NCBI GenBank assembly: GCA_020055645.1
Contig: CM034546.1
Span: 9,920,001 to 9,984,000 of the forward strand
Direction: 5' to 3'
Origin: Tomocerus qinae
Lineage: Eukaryota > Arthropoda > Collembola > Entomobryomorpha > Tomoceridae
DNA: 64,000 nt
Shown here: in pieces, positions 25,301-35,699 of the stretch
Position numbering within the stretch: the stretch's first letter is position 1
How the letters are laid out: each line of letters begins with the position of its first letter
Made by a program: the position numbers and the translations under genes
The notes under the pieces: model-generated
The model's database searches: none
Seen by the model: only the letters and a program-made list of their open reading frames with translations
Told to the model about the DNA's origin: nothing

Positions 25301-25496
25301 GGTTAGGTTTAAGTGTAGTTAATTGTAAAGAAGAATAATATACGACCCCTTAGACTTAAAAAACCTTGAAATCCTCTGACCTTTTCCAGATATATACTGA
25401 TGTACCTAATAACATGATTATACTTATACAGAAATCCAAGATAGACAGAATTTAATCATATCTTTGATTGAGGGCTTGAAGAAAGAGGAAATTTAA
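22358..25496 (+). CDS. six-exon gene, protein of unknown function (378 aa)
   Basis: I predict exons 22358-22555, 22642-22870, 24041-24163, 24305-24538, 24630-24917 and 25432-25496. Every border is GT-AG and every phase agrees (0, then 1 at the next four junctions), giving 378 residues and a stop at 25496. The protein is hydrophilic. It has an acidic start (MEMDDETDFYYFKAASYMVK), a Ser/Pro/Thr-rich stretch in exons 1-2, a Lys/Glu-rich exon 4, an acidic exon 5, and an end that could form a short coiled coil (AINDRLKQLEDGQK, then DRQNLIISLIEGLKKEEI). There is no signal peptide or membrane segment. I recognise no family. The make-up suggests a nuclear or scaffold protein, but that is a guess. Intron 2 holds a repeat block. 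The phase-1 exons 3, 4 and 5 are symmetric, so any one could be skipped without a frameshift. Confidence 0.65.
23240..23640. repeat. tandem block of about 85-bp units in intron 2
   Basis: Units repeat TTTTGTCTATTTT(C/T)GG-like and CTTAAAATTA(A/G)AGC-like pieces followed by a GCGTGATTATA-like piece, in about four copies. The right end (TTCGAAATCGACATCTAAAT) matches a fragment at about 7720, so this is a dispersed element with internal repeats. Confidence 0.5.
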
Positions 25497-25746
25497 ATTA
25501 TCACAGACTCCGTAAATACATTTGAGAAGAACAATGCCACTGTGGATGTTTTTTACCCGGCGGACAAATTATTGTTTTTAATCCAACATTTGCATCTATG
25601 ATTATAGGTATTTTACATTTAATTTCCATTAAAATGTATATAATCAAATGTACTAATTATTACTTTCCATTGTTGATATTTTTTATGTTACAGTTACGGC
25701 TTTTGTAAATCTAGGAGAATTCATCGTTGGTTTATACCTGTGGATA

Positions 25747-25752
25747 AATAAA
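25747..25752 (+). terminator. poly(A) signal of the six-exon gene
   Basis: AATAAA about 250 bases after the predicted stop at 25496. Confidence 0.35.
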
Positions 25753-26038
25753 TTAAATTTTTAAGAATCAATAAGGAACTATAATATCTCTCATTGTATA
25801 TCTAATTGACTTTATTACATAGCCCTAATACATTTTTGCATTCACAATAATGCATGCCATTTAGTTGGCGAAATGCACACCAAATAATGTTAGATAGGTG
25901 CAAACTAGTGGAGTTAATTTATTAATTCTATAACGTTTAATTACTTTTTGGTATTCAAATTAAATCAATTGATATGATTGTAATTTACTTTCAATAGATT
26001 TATTTGTGTTGCATTTTTTGCATATTTGAGACATTGCA
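25753..26038. other. AT-rich intergenic sequence
   Basis: No feature recognised. Confidence 0.3.
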
Positions 26039-26165
26039 GTTAAATATTCTTACAATCTGCAAGAATATCCTTAAAATTAGCAGATATCATAATCTAAACT
26101 TCATTACATGGGCAGATGTTATGCTTAAAAATGTGGAATTAAAGTAGACTCAATGAAAAAAACCA
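26039..26165 (+). pseudogene. degraded NACHT-gene 3' end, first half
   Basis: The sequence matches the main NACHT gene at about 6299-6420, including ACATGGGCAGATGTTATGCT, TGTGGAATTAAAGT and GACTCAATGAAA. It encodes the equivalent of NFITWADVMLK then GIKVDSMK with frame loss after LK. The match stops near 26165. The next bases of the gene appear at 30642, so about 4.5 kb of transposon sequence split one remnant. Confidence 0.75.
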
Positions 26166-26823
26166 CCTTTTTCAACAAGCAGGCATGCAGAACTTAGTTT
26201 AGGGAGTGGCTAGTATTTAAAACAGATAAAGTAAGTATAGTTCATGCTTGCATAGAGCGAATAATTTTGACAGTTTTTGAAGAAAACTGTCAAAATTGCG
26301 CTAACGTGATCTTCATAATGTCATTTGTAACACTAATAAATGTAAAAATGACATTAAATTAATGTTAGACGATTTTAAAATAACAACTTTATCGATGTCA
26401 AAATATTGACAAAATTTACTGTTAAAATAACATGAAATAATAATGTAGTTATTTTGGAAGCTATAAACAGAACATCTATAGCCAAAAGTCTACCCTCATA
26501 ACATGAAGCATTGGTAGCCACTTAGAATGCTGGTCCGGTATGCCTACGTCACAGAATTCTAACGGCGGGGCTAAGCGAGAATTTTGTACACAAGCCAACC
26601 GCGCGGATATCCAAATAATTTGGGGGCCGTATATAAGAACCTGGTATCTCCCATTGATATGTTTATAGTACAGCAAGGTTTTATAGTAGTGCAATGTACA
26701 CAAACCTTTAATAGCAATTCATTTCTTAGCGCGGTTGGCTTGTTATTGTTTGTGCAGCCAATGGGCATGACGTTGAATTCGTAAAAATAGAATTACACAG
26801 TGTGAATTAACACCAGCATTCTA
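26166..26823. other. intergenic region with two hairpins
   Basis: At about 26266-26297 TTTTGACAGTTTTT faces AAAACTGTCAAAATT. At about 26589-26756 CAAGCCAACCGCGC faces GCGCGGTTGGCTTG about 165 bp apart, which looks like a small MITE. Three overlapping open frames on both strands between 26476 and 26784 fall on this MITE and are probably chance. Confidence 0.5.
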
Positions 26824-28543
26824 TCACTCTATAATATAAACGTCATCGAAATGTATGTTGTGTGTACGGATTATGAAATTATGTATGTTATTACTCGGCC
26901 ACCGTACGGTTATTTCAAAATGTATTAACAACACAATTTGGTTTATTTGCTGAAGATGCTAAATTCCATCCAGATAGAACTTGATTTTATGCATACACGC
27001 TTGCGCGGTGATAAAATTATGAAAGTCACTGTTGTGAGACGTGGTAGTTGATACTCTTTCTTTCAATTTAACACCCCGTGCCGTGACCTTATTTTATACA
27101 CAGGAAAGTTTAAAAATTGGCTATTCATAATAAAACTATATTTTTTTCAATTCGCAAATTGTTTTAAGCTAATAGGAGGTTAAAAATGTTTTACGTCTTA
27201 AATAGAAAAACTAAGTCCATTCTTAAATAGAAAATATTCAGAGCGGGATGAAGTGGTAAACTATTTTTTATTTCAAATGTGTATGTTTTGAATCTGCTAC
27301 TTATGTGTTAAAGAGATTTATTATCATAAAATTATGACTTCTAATATGACGTCACAAATCGTGATGATGATAGGATTAGGAAGAGTATAAGTAGCCCTTA
27401 ACAAATGAGTATATAATATTTCTTTAATGTGATTCCATTTTCGTTGGTCATTGTCATGAATGTCATGGAAGTTGACATTTTCCTTGCATTGACACTAACA
27501 ACGGTAGTAGGTAAATGTAATTAGTTATTGCAAATCAAAAAAACAAAATTTTCTAAAACTTCAGCTTATTACGACCAAGGGCCAATATTTTTGTGTTGGA
27601 ATTTTGACTATCGGTACTTACTCTGGTCACCCATTATGGTCACATTTTTGACTTGGGGTATAATGTTACGTCTACGTTACTCTGACTCATCATTATGCAT
27701 ACTGCCAAGCTTAAATGTAAGCATCCCATCCATTATACCCAACATCCCCATCCAGGTGTTTCAATTGGCTGAAAGGGATGGTGTTGGTGATGGTCTGTAA
27801 CGGAACGGTACTTTATTTGGAAACTGGGGATGGGCTATATTAGATGGATTACTTTATTTGAATATTGGTGGTGGGCTGGATAAGATGTCCATCTTTTCTT
27901 GGGTGTTTGGTGATGATGGGATGGATGCGGTTGGATGTTCCATCTTTTGCATTGGATGGGATGTTTATCTACAACTTACGTCTATGAATAGATTTACTAA
28001 TACTATATAAGGTGATATAGATTGGAAATGCTGTATCTGCCTGTGTTATTCCAATTTTCATGCAGTTGTCTCATTTCCAGCTGAAATATCCTTACCACCA
28101 CTTTTCACTTATTGGTTGTAAAAAAGAGTGGAGGGAATGAATGAATAATGCATTGCAGAAGCCTGCCGCAATGACAACAAACCTGCTGGGAGTGAATTGC
28201 ACTCCGTATACCAACCAATGCATTGTTCATCCTTCCCTCTCCGCGACTTCCAAAGGCAGCTCTTAACCAATAGACGAAAACTGCTTGTTAGGATAAACCA
28301 AGGATCGAGACAGAAATGAAATTTGACGTCACAATTTCAATTTCCCATCTCTCTATATCTCTGCGTCTATGCTGCCAAGTGTTAATCTGTTTTATCCGAC
28401 GAAGCAAATAATCTACTTCCCCTCACGCACCAGGTGGGTGACGGAAATAATTTTTTGAAATACATTCTATCCATCTTACAATATTGCCCCGGAATACACA
28501 CTAGCTTTATTTATAGCAGGGCTTGGGCCCTGTGACCGGCTAG
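26824..28543 (+). mobile_element. non-autonomous Helitron, copy 1
   Basis: The element begins TCACTCTATAATATAAACGTC after an A and ends GACCGGCTAG before a T, matching the Helitron rule of TC...CTRR inserted between A and T. A stem AGGGC-TTGG-GCCCT lies just before the CTAG end, as expected of Helitron 3' ends. No Rep/helicase frame is present. A second copy starts at 41231, and 3'-end or internal pieces lie at about 36285 and 37862. A 377-bp insertion sits inside at 27987-28363. Confidence 0.75.
27979..28371 (+). mobile_element. 377-bp insertion in Helitron copy 1, 8-bp TSD
   Basis: Sequence 27987-28363 is absent from Helitron copy 2, which reads straight through CTTACGTCTATGCTGC at about 43000-43015. 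In copy 1 the octamer CGTCTATG is present on both sides (27979-27986 and 28364-28371). The insertion has an internal inverted repeat (GAATAATGCATTGC / CCAATGCATTGTTC) but no strong terminal repeats. An 8-bp duplication fits hAT; the class is otherwise open. Confidence 0.65.
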
Positions 28544-28611
28544 TATCTTATAAGTTCTTTGTTGGTAGCAGGGTGGCATTACTCGGGTCTAAAATGAATG
28601 GATACACAATG

Positions 28612-30244
28612 TACATGACAGATTTTATTTGATATAGGTAAATGTTTTTCCCGATGGCTTCCAAAATACCATTTCCCTGTCTCTACATGTGGGGAATGTC
28701 AATGGCAACAAACAACTTTCAGGAAAAAAATCATTTTTGACCCTGTCAGTAGTTATATGAAAAAAACCTCTTAAAAAGGAAAGCAAAATAACTTTTGAAT
28801 CCCTGGACGGATTTTGATGAAACTTGGTATGGAGAACCGCCATAAGTATATCTCCAGAGGTATTTTGAAAGAGCAATAACGTTCCAGTTTTTCGATTTCA
28901 AAAGACCCGGCAGAGTTTAAAAAAGTGGGTTTTTTCGGGTTTTTACCAGAAATAAAAAGTTTTTTCGAACATCTGCTCGGTTCAAATTAAAGAGATTTTC
29001 AAACTACACTTTGAGGGCATATCAAGTATTTCACTGTCGATGACCCCCGCCCGGTGTCAAAGGTCAAAACTTGGTATTGTGAAGAATTTCACCGTCTGAG
29101 GTATCAATCGAAAGCTAACAAGGACCCTGATGTCGCTAAAGCCAATATTTTGGCTAATAATGACCTCTAAAAGAGTTTACGGGTCATATAATGCAACCAT
29201 ACTTCAACATAGATGTATCAGAACACTCACACAATCGCGACATAATTCCCAAAAATATACCTATTTCTGCATACTAAATGCAACAAAGTATCATCTAACA
29301 TATCGTTAAACGTCATTTGTCACGTTAACATGCCAATCCGGGTCGGACGGAAGTGAAATTTAAATATATAATGACGATTCATAATATCATTTCCTTCCAT
29401 GCATTAAGTATACACATGGCCAGGCACAGGCCTATGCATTAAATTGGATTCTGAGTACGAGTAACTGTATAATTAAAGGTGACTAATAACCCTAGTTTGT
29501 GAATTCGTAATAGTTACCTGCGCTTTTCTCATGTCCGAATGACATCCAAAAGCATGTTAGATGACACATGGAAGTCTTTAATATGAAGAAATGGTCATGT
29601 TTTTTCGGAATTATGTCGCGATTGTGTGAGTGTTCTGATACATCTATGTTGAAGTATGGTTGCATTATATGACCCGTAAACTCTTTTAGAGGTCATTATT
29701 AGCCAAAATATTGGCTTTAGCGACATCAGGGTCCTTGTTAGCTTTCGATTGATACCTCAGACGGTGAAATTCTTCACAATACCAAGTTTTGACCTTTGAC
29801 ACCGGGCGGGGGTCATCGACAGTGAAATACTTGATATGCCCTCAAAGTGTAGTTTGAAAATCTCTTTAATTTGAACCGAGCAGATGTTCGAAAAAACTTT
29901 TTATTTCTGGTAAAAACCCGAAAAAACCCACTTTTTTAAACTCTGCCGGGTCTTTTGAAATCGAAAAACTGGAACGTTATTGCTCTTTCAAAATACCTCT
30001 GGAGATATACTTATGGCGGTTCTCCATACCAAGTTTCATCAAAATCCGTCCAGGGATTCAAAAGTTATTTTGCTTTCCTTTTTAAGAGGTTTTTTTCATA
30101 TAACTACTGACAGGGTCAAAAATGATTTTTTTCCTGAAAGTTGTTTGTTGCCATTGACATTCCCCACATGTAGAGACAGGGAAATGGTATTTTGGAAGCC
30201 ATCGGGAAAAACATTTACCTATATCAAATAAAATCTGTCACATA
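28612..30244. mobile_element. foldback element with about 640-bp inverted repeats
   Basis: Two nearly identical arms (about 28616-29255 and 29600-30240) face each other around a 345-bp unique spacer. The ends read GACAGATTTTATTTGATATA and its complement, and ACAT lies outside both ends as a possible 4-bp duplication. The identical 83-codon frames found in the two arms are a consequence of the palindrome. The phrase ACCAAGTTTCATCAAAATCC resembles sequence common in arthropod transposons. No transposase is seen. Confidence 0.8.
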
Positions 30245-30641
30245 TGTGGTTCAAACCTCTGTCACGGCACAATTTTTTGCTTTGATGACATTTTGTCACG
30301 TTATTTTTTCACATGAGTTCATGTTATGGATACGTGATCTACCGTTAAAAACTGACATTAAATAAAGTTAGAAAATTGACAGTATTTAATCATATCATTT
30401 TAACGGGAAAAAATGTAGGTCCAAAAAAACAGGATAAATAACTGGGAATAATGTTAAAAATGACAGGAATGACTGTTATCATTTTTAAGAGTGAATATGA
30501 GTCAAAAATGGACTAAAAATTTCAAAGAATCGCTGACCGCAACACTTTTTATCATTTTGAGAAAAAACACACTTTTCTTGGATTTCTGTAGGCAGAGTGC
30601 TTAGCCCTTAAAGCCTCTCTCCCTCAATACATACGTCTATG
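30245..30641. other. intergenic sequence, no gene seen
   Basis: AT-rich filler between the foldback element and the second half of the NACHT remnant. Weak resemblance to 26.28-26.40 kb (TGACATTAAAT...GTTAGA) was noted. Confidence 0.3.
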
Positions 30642-30718
30642 CTCTTCTATCCCTCGTACCAATTCTAACTGCTCAAGTCAACTTTGAATGGAACTAAGTA
30701 TACCATTTAGTAATACAA
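30642..30718 (+). pseudogene. degraded NACHT-gene 3' end, second half
   Basis: CTCTTCTATCCCTCGTACCA, TCAACTTTGA and TACCATTTAGTAATACA align with the last 60 bases of the main NACHT gene and its first 3'-UTR bases (6428-6500). Together with 26039-26165 it is one remnant opened by the Helitron and foldback insertions. Confidence 0.75.
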
Positions 30719-31072
30719 CAATAACTTCTTTCAATTATTTTGATGATCATGATACCTATGTCAGATGCTAGCCAAAGATTAAGATTCCTATTTATATTTG
30801 AACAGTTATGATAACATTTACTGTATGTGTAGTGTATTCATATATTTATTAAGGTACATTTTCTTTTAACTTCATTCCTTTCAAGTTTTGCTCACCTCCT
30901 TTGTCTGCAACCAATCGACGATGAGGAAGGTACATAATGGGATCAAGAAACTTGGTTTGAGGTTGGCAAACTCTTTCGCTTCTTGTACATACAATGACCT
31001 GACTAAATATTTGATGGAACATTAACACAGAGGAGTATGTCAGGCAAAAACAATCCCAAGAATAATCTAAAG
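30719..31072 (+). repeat. duplicated spacer block after the NACHT remnant
   Basis: ACATTTTCTTTTAACTTCAT and TTTTGCTCACCTCCTTTGTC recur at about 47390 and 53525. In all three places they follow, or stand where one expects, a NACHT 3' end. The minus-strand open frame at 30849-31085 is not preserved in the other copies. Confidence 0.6.
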
Positions 31073-32498
31073 TACAGGGTGTCAAACTAGGATTCAGGCC
31101 CTATGTATTTAAAGACCCGTAAGTAGCACGACAAAACCGTTGATACCAATCGAAAGCCCGTGCAAAGTTACATTGAAACACCGGTTTTCATCAACTTATT
31201 CCTACACATTCGCTTACACCAGCTGTTCTCCCAAAAAAAGTTGAAAATATGAATAAATTAAGCTAATTCGTGACCAAATCTCTCGCGGGGGCTGAATTTA
31301 GGCAGCGGTACTGTGTTGCCACTGTTGCCGCCGTTGCCGCTGGGAGGTATGGAGGTGATCGGCAACATCATAATAGCGGAGACAGTGGCAACAACGGCAA
31401 CAGTGGCGACACGCTGGAACCCCTGGCGGCAACAGTGGCGACACGCTACAACCACTTGCGGCAACAGCGGTGACACGCTACAACCACTTGCAGCAACAGT
31501 GGTGACACGCTGCAACCACCAGCGGCAACAGAGACACATTAATCTGGTTTCCTCTGTGTTGCTCTTGTCTTAGAGCATTGAGCTCAGAGCAACAGTGAAC
31601 AGGCTTAAATTAGGTTTAGCGGCAACAGATGTGACTCTGTTGCCGCTAGTGGTTGCAGCGTGTCGCCACTGTTGCCGCAAGTGGTTGTAGCGTGTCGCCG
31701 CTGTTGCCGCAAGTGGTTGTAGCGTGTCGCCACTGTTGCCGCCAGGGGTTCTAGCGTGTCGCCACTGTTGCCGTTGTTACCACTGTCTCCGCTATTATGC
31801 TGTTGCCGCTCACCCCCATACCTCCCAGCGGCAACGGCGGAAACAGTGGCAGCACAGTACCGCTGCCTAAATTCAGCCCCCGCGAGAGATTTGGTCACGA
31901 ATTAGCCAGTAATTTATTCATATTTTCAACTTTTTTTGGGAGAACTGCTTGTGCAAGCGAATGCGTAGGAATAAGTTGATGAAAACCGGTGTTTCAATGT
32001 AACTTTGCACGGGCTTTCGATTGGTATCAACCAGTGTTGGCAAGTGGTTAAATCCACATGTGGTCAAATTGGACGAAATGGACAAAATGGCCTGGTCGAA
32101 ATGAGACAAAAAGTGGTAAAAATGTACGAAATGGAAGAAATACCCTTTTGGGGCATGTTGAGACATTTACCTCAATAGTCAACAACAAATAAAAGTTCTT
32201 AAAGTAGCAGATAAAAAATCCTTTGAATGTGCTATTTTGTGGTTTGCTGTTACTAGATTAATATTTAGTTGGTTGTAAGTAATATTTCATCTTCTAAATA
32301 TTTTAATTTTGATTTCTTAAGTCTAAATTAACTTGAGGCTGATTTTCGTCCATTTTATCCATTTCGTCCATTTCATCCAGTGGCCCGGACGAAATACGAA
32401 AAAGTGGACGAAATGCCAACACTGGTATCAACGGTTTTGTCGTGCTACTTACGGTTCTTTAGATACATAGGGCCTGAATCCTAGTTTGACACCCTGTA
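31073..32498. mobile_element. snapback element with GC-rich minisatellite, TA duplication
   Basis: The element spans 31075-32496. The ends are CAGGGTGTCAAACTAGGATT and its complement with TA on both sides. The paralogous block at about 53745-53790 reads CTACAGTAAAACATTG through this site with a single TA, so it is an empty site. Arms of about 465 bp face each other around a loop of about 90 bp. The inner halves are built of GGCAACAGTGGCGACACGCT-type units of about 33 bp, far richer in G+C than the surroundings. The right arm has taken a later hAT MITE. Non-coding; TA duplication suggests Tc1/mariner-type mobilisation. Confidence 0.8.
32024..32432 (+). mobile_element. hAT MITE nested in the snapback element
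   Basis: The element spans 32032-32424 (393 bp). It starts CAGTGTTGGC and ends GCCAACACTG, with the perfect 8-bp duplication GTATCAAC at 32024-32031 and 32425-32432. The left arm of the host element shows the uninterrupted sequence (complement at about 31137-31150). GGACGAAATGG motifs repeat inside. Confidence 0.9.
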
Positions 32499-33024
32499 CA
32501 AGGTTGTTTGGTTTAAAATAAAAACTGTTATTTATTGCGTCAAGAACTTTTGTATAATTTCATACACCTCAAATAAGCAAAAAATTATTGGTGATTTGGT
32601 AAGGCAAGGTTGGTTTACTCATCAATTTTTCCAGCCCTTTTAACGTTTTTTAGAATGGCATAATTTAACCCTCTTCTGATCTTAATATTACAATACTTCT
32701 TTGGCCAACAAATTTTAAGACTTTCTTCCTCCCGGAAAACCTTATATTTCTACCATCGTTGTAAACTAGCAGCGCAATAATATACGCAAGTTGTTTATAC
32801 CAATTTCGTTAAATTATATATGTGGTCAGCTTTCGTGTCTAACCAGGGTGCAAATAAAACTGATTTTGATAATTAGTTTATAGATTTTAATGATGTCATA
32901 TTTCGACTAATTCAATGGCAAAATCTTTTTCTTCAACAGGAATTACCCGGGAGGAATCCTTACCAATTTTAACGACTATGTTGTTAAAATAATTCAAAAA
33001 ATGTACTTGTAAAATTATACTATG
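32499..33024 (+). repeat. continuation of the duplicated spacer block
   Basis: TGTTTGGTTTAAAATAAAAA, AGAATGGCATAATTTAACC, TTGGCCAACAAATTTT and GTCAGCTTTCGTGTCTAACCA recur in the blocks at 47.5-48.1 and 53.8 kb. The copy runs up to the 3' end of the inverted IR gene. Confidence 0.6.
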
Positions 33025-34848
33025 CTACCATACGTTTTCTAGAAGCAGTTTGAAGAAAGATCCAAGCAAGAAGTACCCACAAACGAAGAAAATAGTATGA
33101 ATATTCATTGTGAGACTTATAGGGACACCCTTAGATTCCTTACTATACTTCAGTTTTGCGTGAGATATTATATACGGTAAATCATATCTAAAATCGTGTT
33201 GCTGCTTAAAATATTTCAAAAATCCACTTTCTTGCATTGATTGAAAATAATATGGAAATTTATGACGGTAACAATATTTAAACTGGTAAGACATTGGAAT
33301 AGCGACATCTGTTTCCTTTACAGTCATGCAAACTCCGTCAGAAGATATTTTAGTAGTTATTAATGCCACAGTAAAATCACTCCTGTCTTTCTGAATGACA
33401 GAGAATATTTTCATTGAAAAGTTTGTCAACAATTTCCAAGTGAATGTATTTATTTCCATATTCATTTCTTCGGGTGTTGCACTGATTTGCCAGTCAAATC
33501 TATATACCAAGGAATTCATCTTGTCCTGCATTTTATATTTTTCAAAAAATTCGGTTCTGTCTTCATACCAATTTCGTTTTGAATCTTTCTGCAACAAAAC
33601 CTTAAAATCATTTTCCACGAGATCTTTAAAGTCCGCAAATTTTTTTCTGTCTGGTGGTGAAATAATCTCGCTTGTTATCCACGTTTCATATAGAATGGCT
33701 ATTATAAATCCCATGGAAACTATCACCAAGTACAAAATGTTCTTCCCTTTATTGGAAACATCCTGATTTAGAAGAACTGCTAGGGTAGATTGAAGAACAA
33801 ACTGCAAATTCTTGTATAATGGAGTAATTTTGAAGCCCAAAATATAAAATGAAATGGGGAACAGCGAGAATATCAGCCACCAGCAATAATCATCAAAAGT
33901 ATTTTGAATCAGAACTGTTAGAGGAGTGTCGAGGAAACGAGGATTGGCTTCACAGTAATATGGAGTCAACTCATCATAGTATTCAATGAAAACTGTTTGA
34001 TACCAATATATTTTATGTGGTATATAATTTGATAACATCGATATAGATCCACATCGTCGCTGGTGTTTTTTTAGATTTTCGTATGCCGTAGCATATACAG
34101 CAGTGAAGTTCAATTTTTCAGCCAACAATTCAATAGCTTTTACCGTATTCTGACAATTATAATTCACCGTCATCGTTGAGTAAATTGTTTTCCTGCATTG
34201 TGGCATTTCGGTAGGTCCAGTGTAATGAAATTCTCCCTCAAAACAACCAATTTTCGTACCCCAAAGATTGCCATTTAAAGCAATCCAAACCTTTTCCCAA
34301 TCTTCTTCGGATTTTCTTGTTTTAATCGGATGAAAGGTTACAGCTTCACCATTCTGCTTGTAGAGAATCGTCGTGTAAACCGAATATTCCTTTTCCCTTT
34401 TCATTGCCAATATAAAAAGAGGAGCCACCAATTCTTTAATAAAGTATGCTTGCCACTTTGAATCCATTTTTTTCACTTTGTCTTTGATAATGATTATGAA
34501 TCTCGAATTGCGACGATTTACTTCTTTTCCAAAGTACTTGACAGGATACTCTGATTTGGGTTTTGGCTCCATTAGAATATTCACAGAGCACAGATTTTTT
34601 GATAAATCTCGCGGATTTTCTCTATCACGACCAAAACGACTTTTGTTATATTTTTGTCCAGCCAATGTCCAGGGTTGTCCATTTTGATTAGACAGCATAA
34701 ACTCTGTCTGCCACTTGGATGGACGAAAAGTGATAATGTTAAAGTCACAATTACTATAAAATGACAAATTTCGAAAACTTTGTACGTTCTTGATGACTAT
34801 GATTACAATTAAAATCAAAAAGATGACACAATAGTACGTAGAAAACAT
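33025..34848 (-). CDS. divergent ionotropic receptor 2 (IR-like), intronless
   Basis: This 607-residue IR is a paralogue of the genes at 12091, 49954 and 55271, but in reverse orientation. It keeps a signal peptide (about 1-25), the ligand-binding halves, M1 (DDYCWWLIFSLFPISFYIL), a pore segment, M3 with the YETWITSEIISPP gate-like motif, and M4 (IFFVCGYFLLGSFFKLL). It ends right after M4 at ENVW, so the cytoplasmic tail of about 40-55 residues seen in the other copies is missing. Since IR function lies mainly in the parts before the tail, it may still work. It is the most diverged whole copy; reverse orientation indicates a local inversion. Confidence 0.86.
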   Translation of the reverse strand: MFSTYYCVIFLILIVIIVIKNVQSFRNLSFYSNCDFNIITFRPSKWQTEFMLSNQNGQPWTLAGQKYNKSRFGRDRENPRDLSKNLCSVNILMEPKPKSEYPVKYFGKEVNRRNSRFIIIIKDKVKKMDSKWQAYFIKELVAPLFILAMKREKEYSVYTTILYKQNGEAVTFHPIKTRKSEEDWEKVWIALNGNLWGTKIGCFEGEFHYTGPTEMPQCRKTIYSTMTVNYNCQNTVKAIELLAEKLNFTAVYATAYENLKKHQRRCGSISMLSNYIPHKIYWYQTVFIEYYDELTPYYCEANPRFLDTPLTVLIQNTFDDYCWWLIFSLFPISFYILGFKITPLYKNLQFVLQSTLAVLLNQDVSNKGKNILYLVIVSMGFIIAILYETWITSEIISPPDRKKFADFKDLVENDFKVLLQKDSKRNWYEDRTEFFEKYKMQDKMNSLVYRFDWQISATPEEMNMEINTFTWKLLTNFSMKIFSVIQKDRSDFTVALITTKISSDGVCMTVKETDVAIPMSYQFKYCYRHKFPYYFQSMQESGFLKYFKQQHDFRYDLPYIISHAKLKYSKESKGVPISLTMNIHTIFFVCGYFLLGSFFKLLLENVW

Positions 34849-35461
34849 TTTTAGATATAATCAGTTGAATTATTTTTTTGTGAAGTGGAAATTGTCACAA
34901 GTGTTGAGGTACTTTGACACAGTGTTCATGTACTTACGTATCTTGTAGCTCTGACTGATTATTTTTCTATCACTACTAATGATAATCATGTTGTTCGTGT
35001 TGCGCAGTGAAAATTTCCGTAGGTCGGTATGTTTGTTTATATCACCGTGTGTTAATTTGAGGCTCTGTCTAATGTCTAATCACTATCACTACTATTACAA
35101 AAGTCAGACACGTGACAATTCCGTTTGTATGTTTGTACTTCTGTGTTGATTTGACGTAATTCTAAAACGCAGCCAAGCACATATTAACGCACATAATGAG
35201 GCAAATTCCAACACGTTTAAAGCAGAACAATTGGTGGCACTACACAATAATTATGCACATAAAAGTTAGATTCCCAAAAAGTAAGTCAGTTTTCGATTCT
35301 GTAAAGCAAATTTTGCACCGTTTAAGGCAATGGAGCAGATTTCAAAAGACGGTTTTTGCCACAAATAGGGACGCTGCCAGGTAAACAGCAAAAATTATCA
35401 TGGAGGGTGAATGGGAATCGCGAAAATTCGTACTCTTTTTGGGAAAGTCCCAAAGGATACT
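34849..35461. other. 5' flank of IR gene 2
   Basis: Upstream region of the minus-strand IR gene, AT-rich. I see no strong TATA element and no other gene. Confidence 0.3.
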
Positions 35462-35699
35462 ACACCCATGTAGTAAGTGTAAAAAAGATTCTTCAAAACT
35501 TATTCTAGAGGTTATACTTTGAAAACTTCACATTTTTGTCTCTGGCTTGAAGTTATCATCGTTTGAAACTTGAAATTGATACATATTTCTGTATTTTGTG
35601 ATCCGTGTCTTCCAATCAAAGACAAAATTGTGAAATTTTTAAAATATAACCTCTAGAATAAGTTCCGATGAATCTTTATTGAATTTACTTTATGGGTGT
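35462..35699 (+). mobile_element. MITE with long inverted repeats
   Basis: ACACCCATGTAGTAAGTGTA at the left and ACTTTATGGGTGT at the right start imperfect arms of about 95 bp that include AACTTATTCTAGAGGTTATA and its complement. The element is 238 bp and non-coding. Confidence 0.65.

Noticed and set aside
26476-26784. overlapping frames on both strands
   Set aside because: They cover a small inverted-repeat element and have no recognisable similarity.
28625-30231. identical 83-codon frames on opposite strands
   Set aside because: They are mirror images in the arms of the foldback element and match no known protein.
31258-31979. several frames in the GC-rich segment on both strands
   Set aside because: All come from the tandem and inverted repeats of the snapback element.
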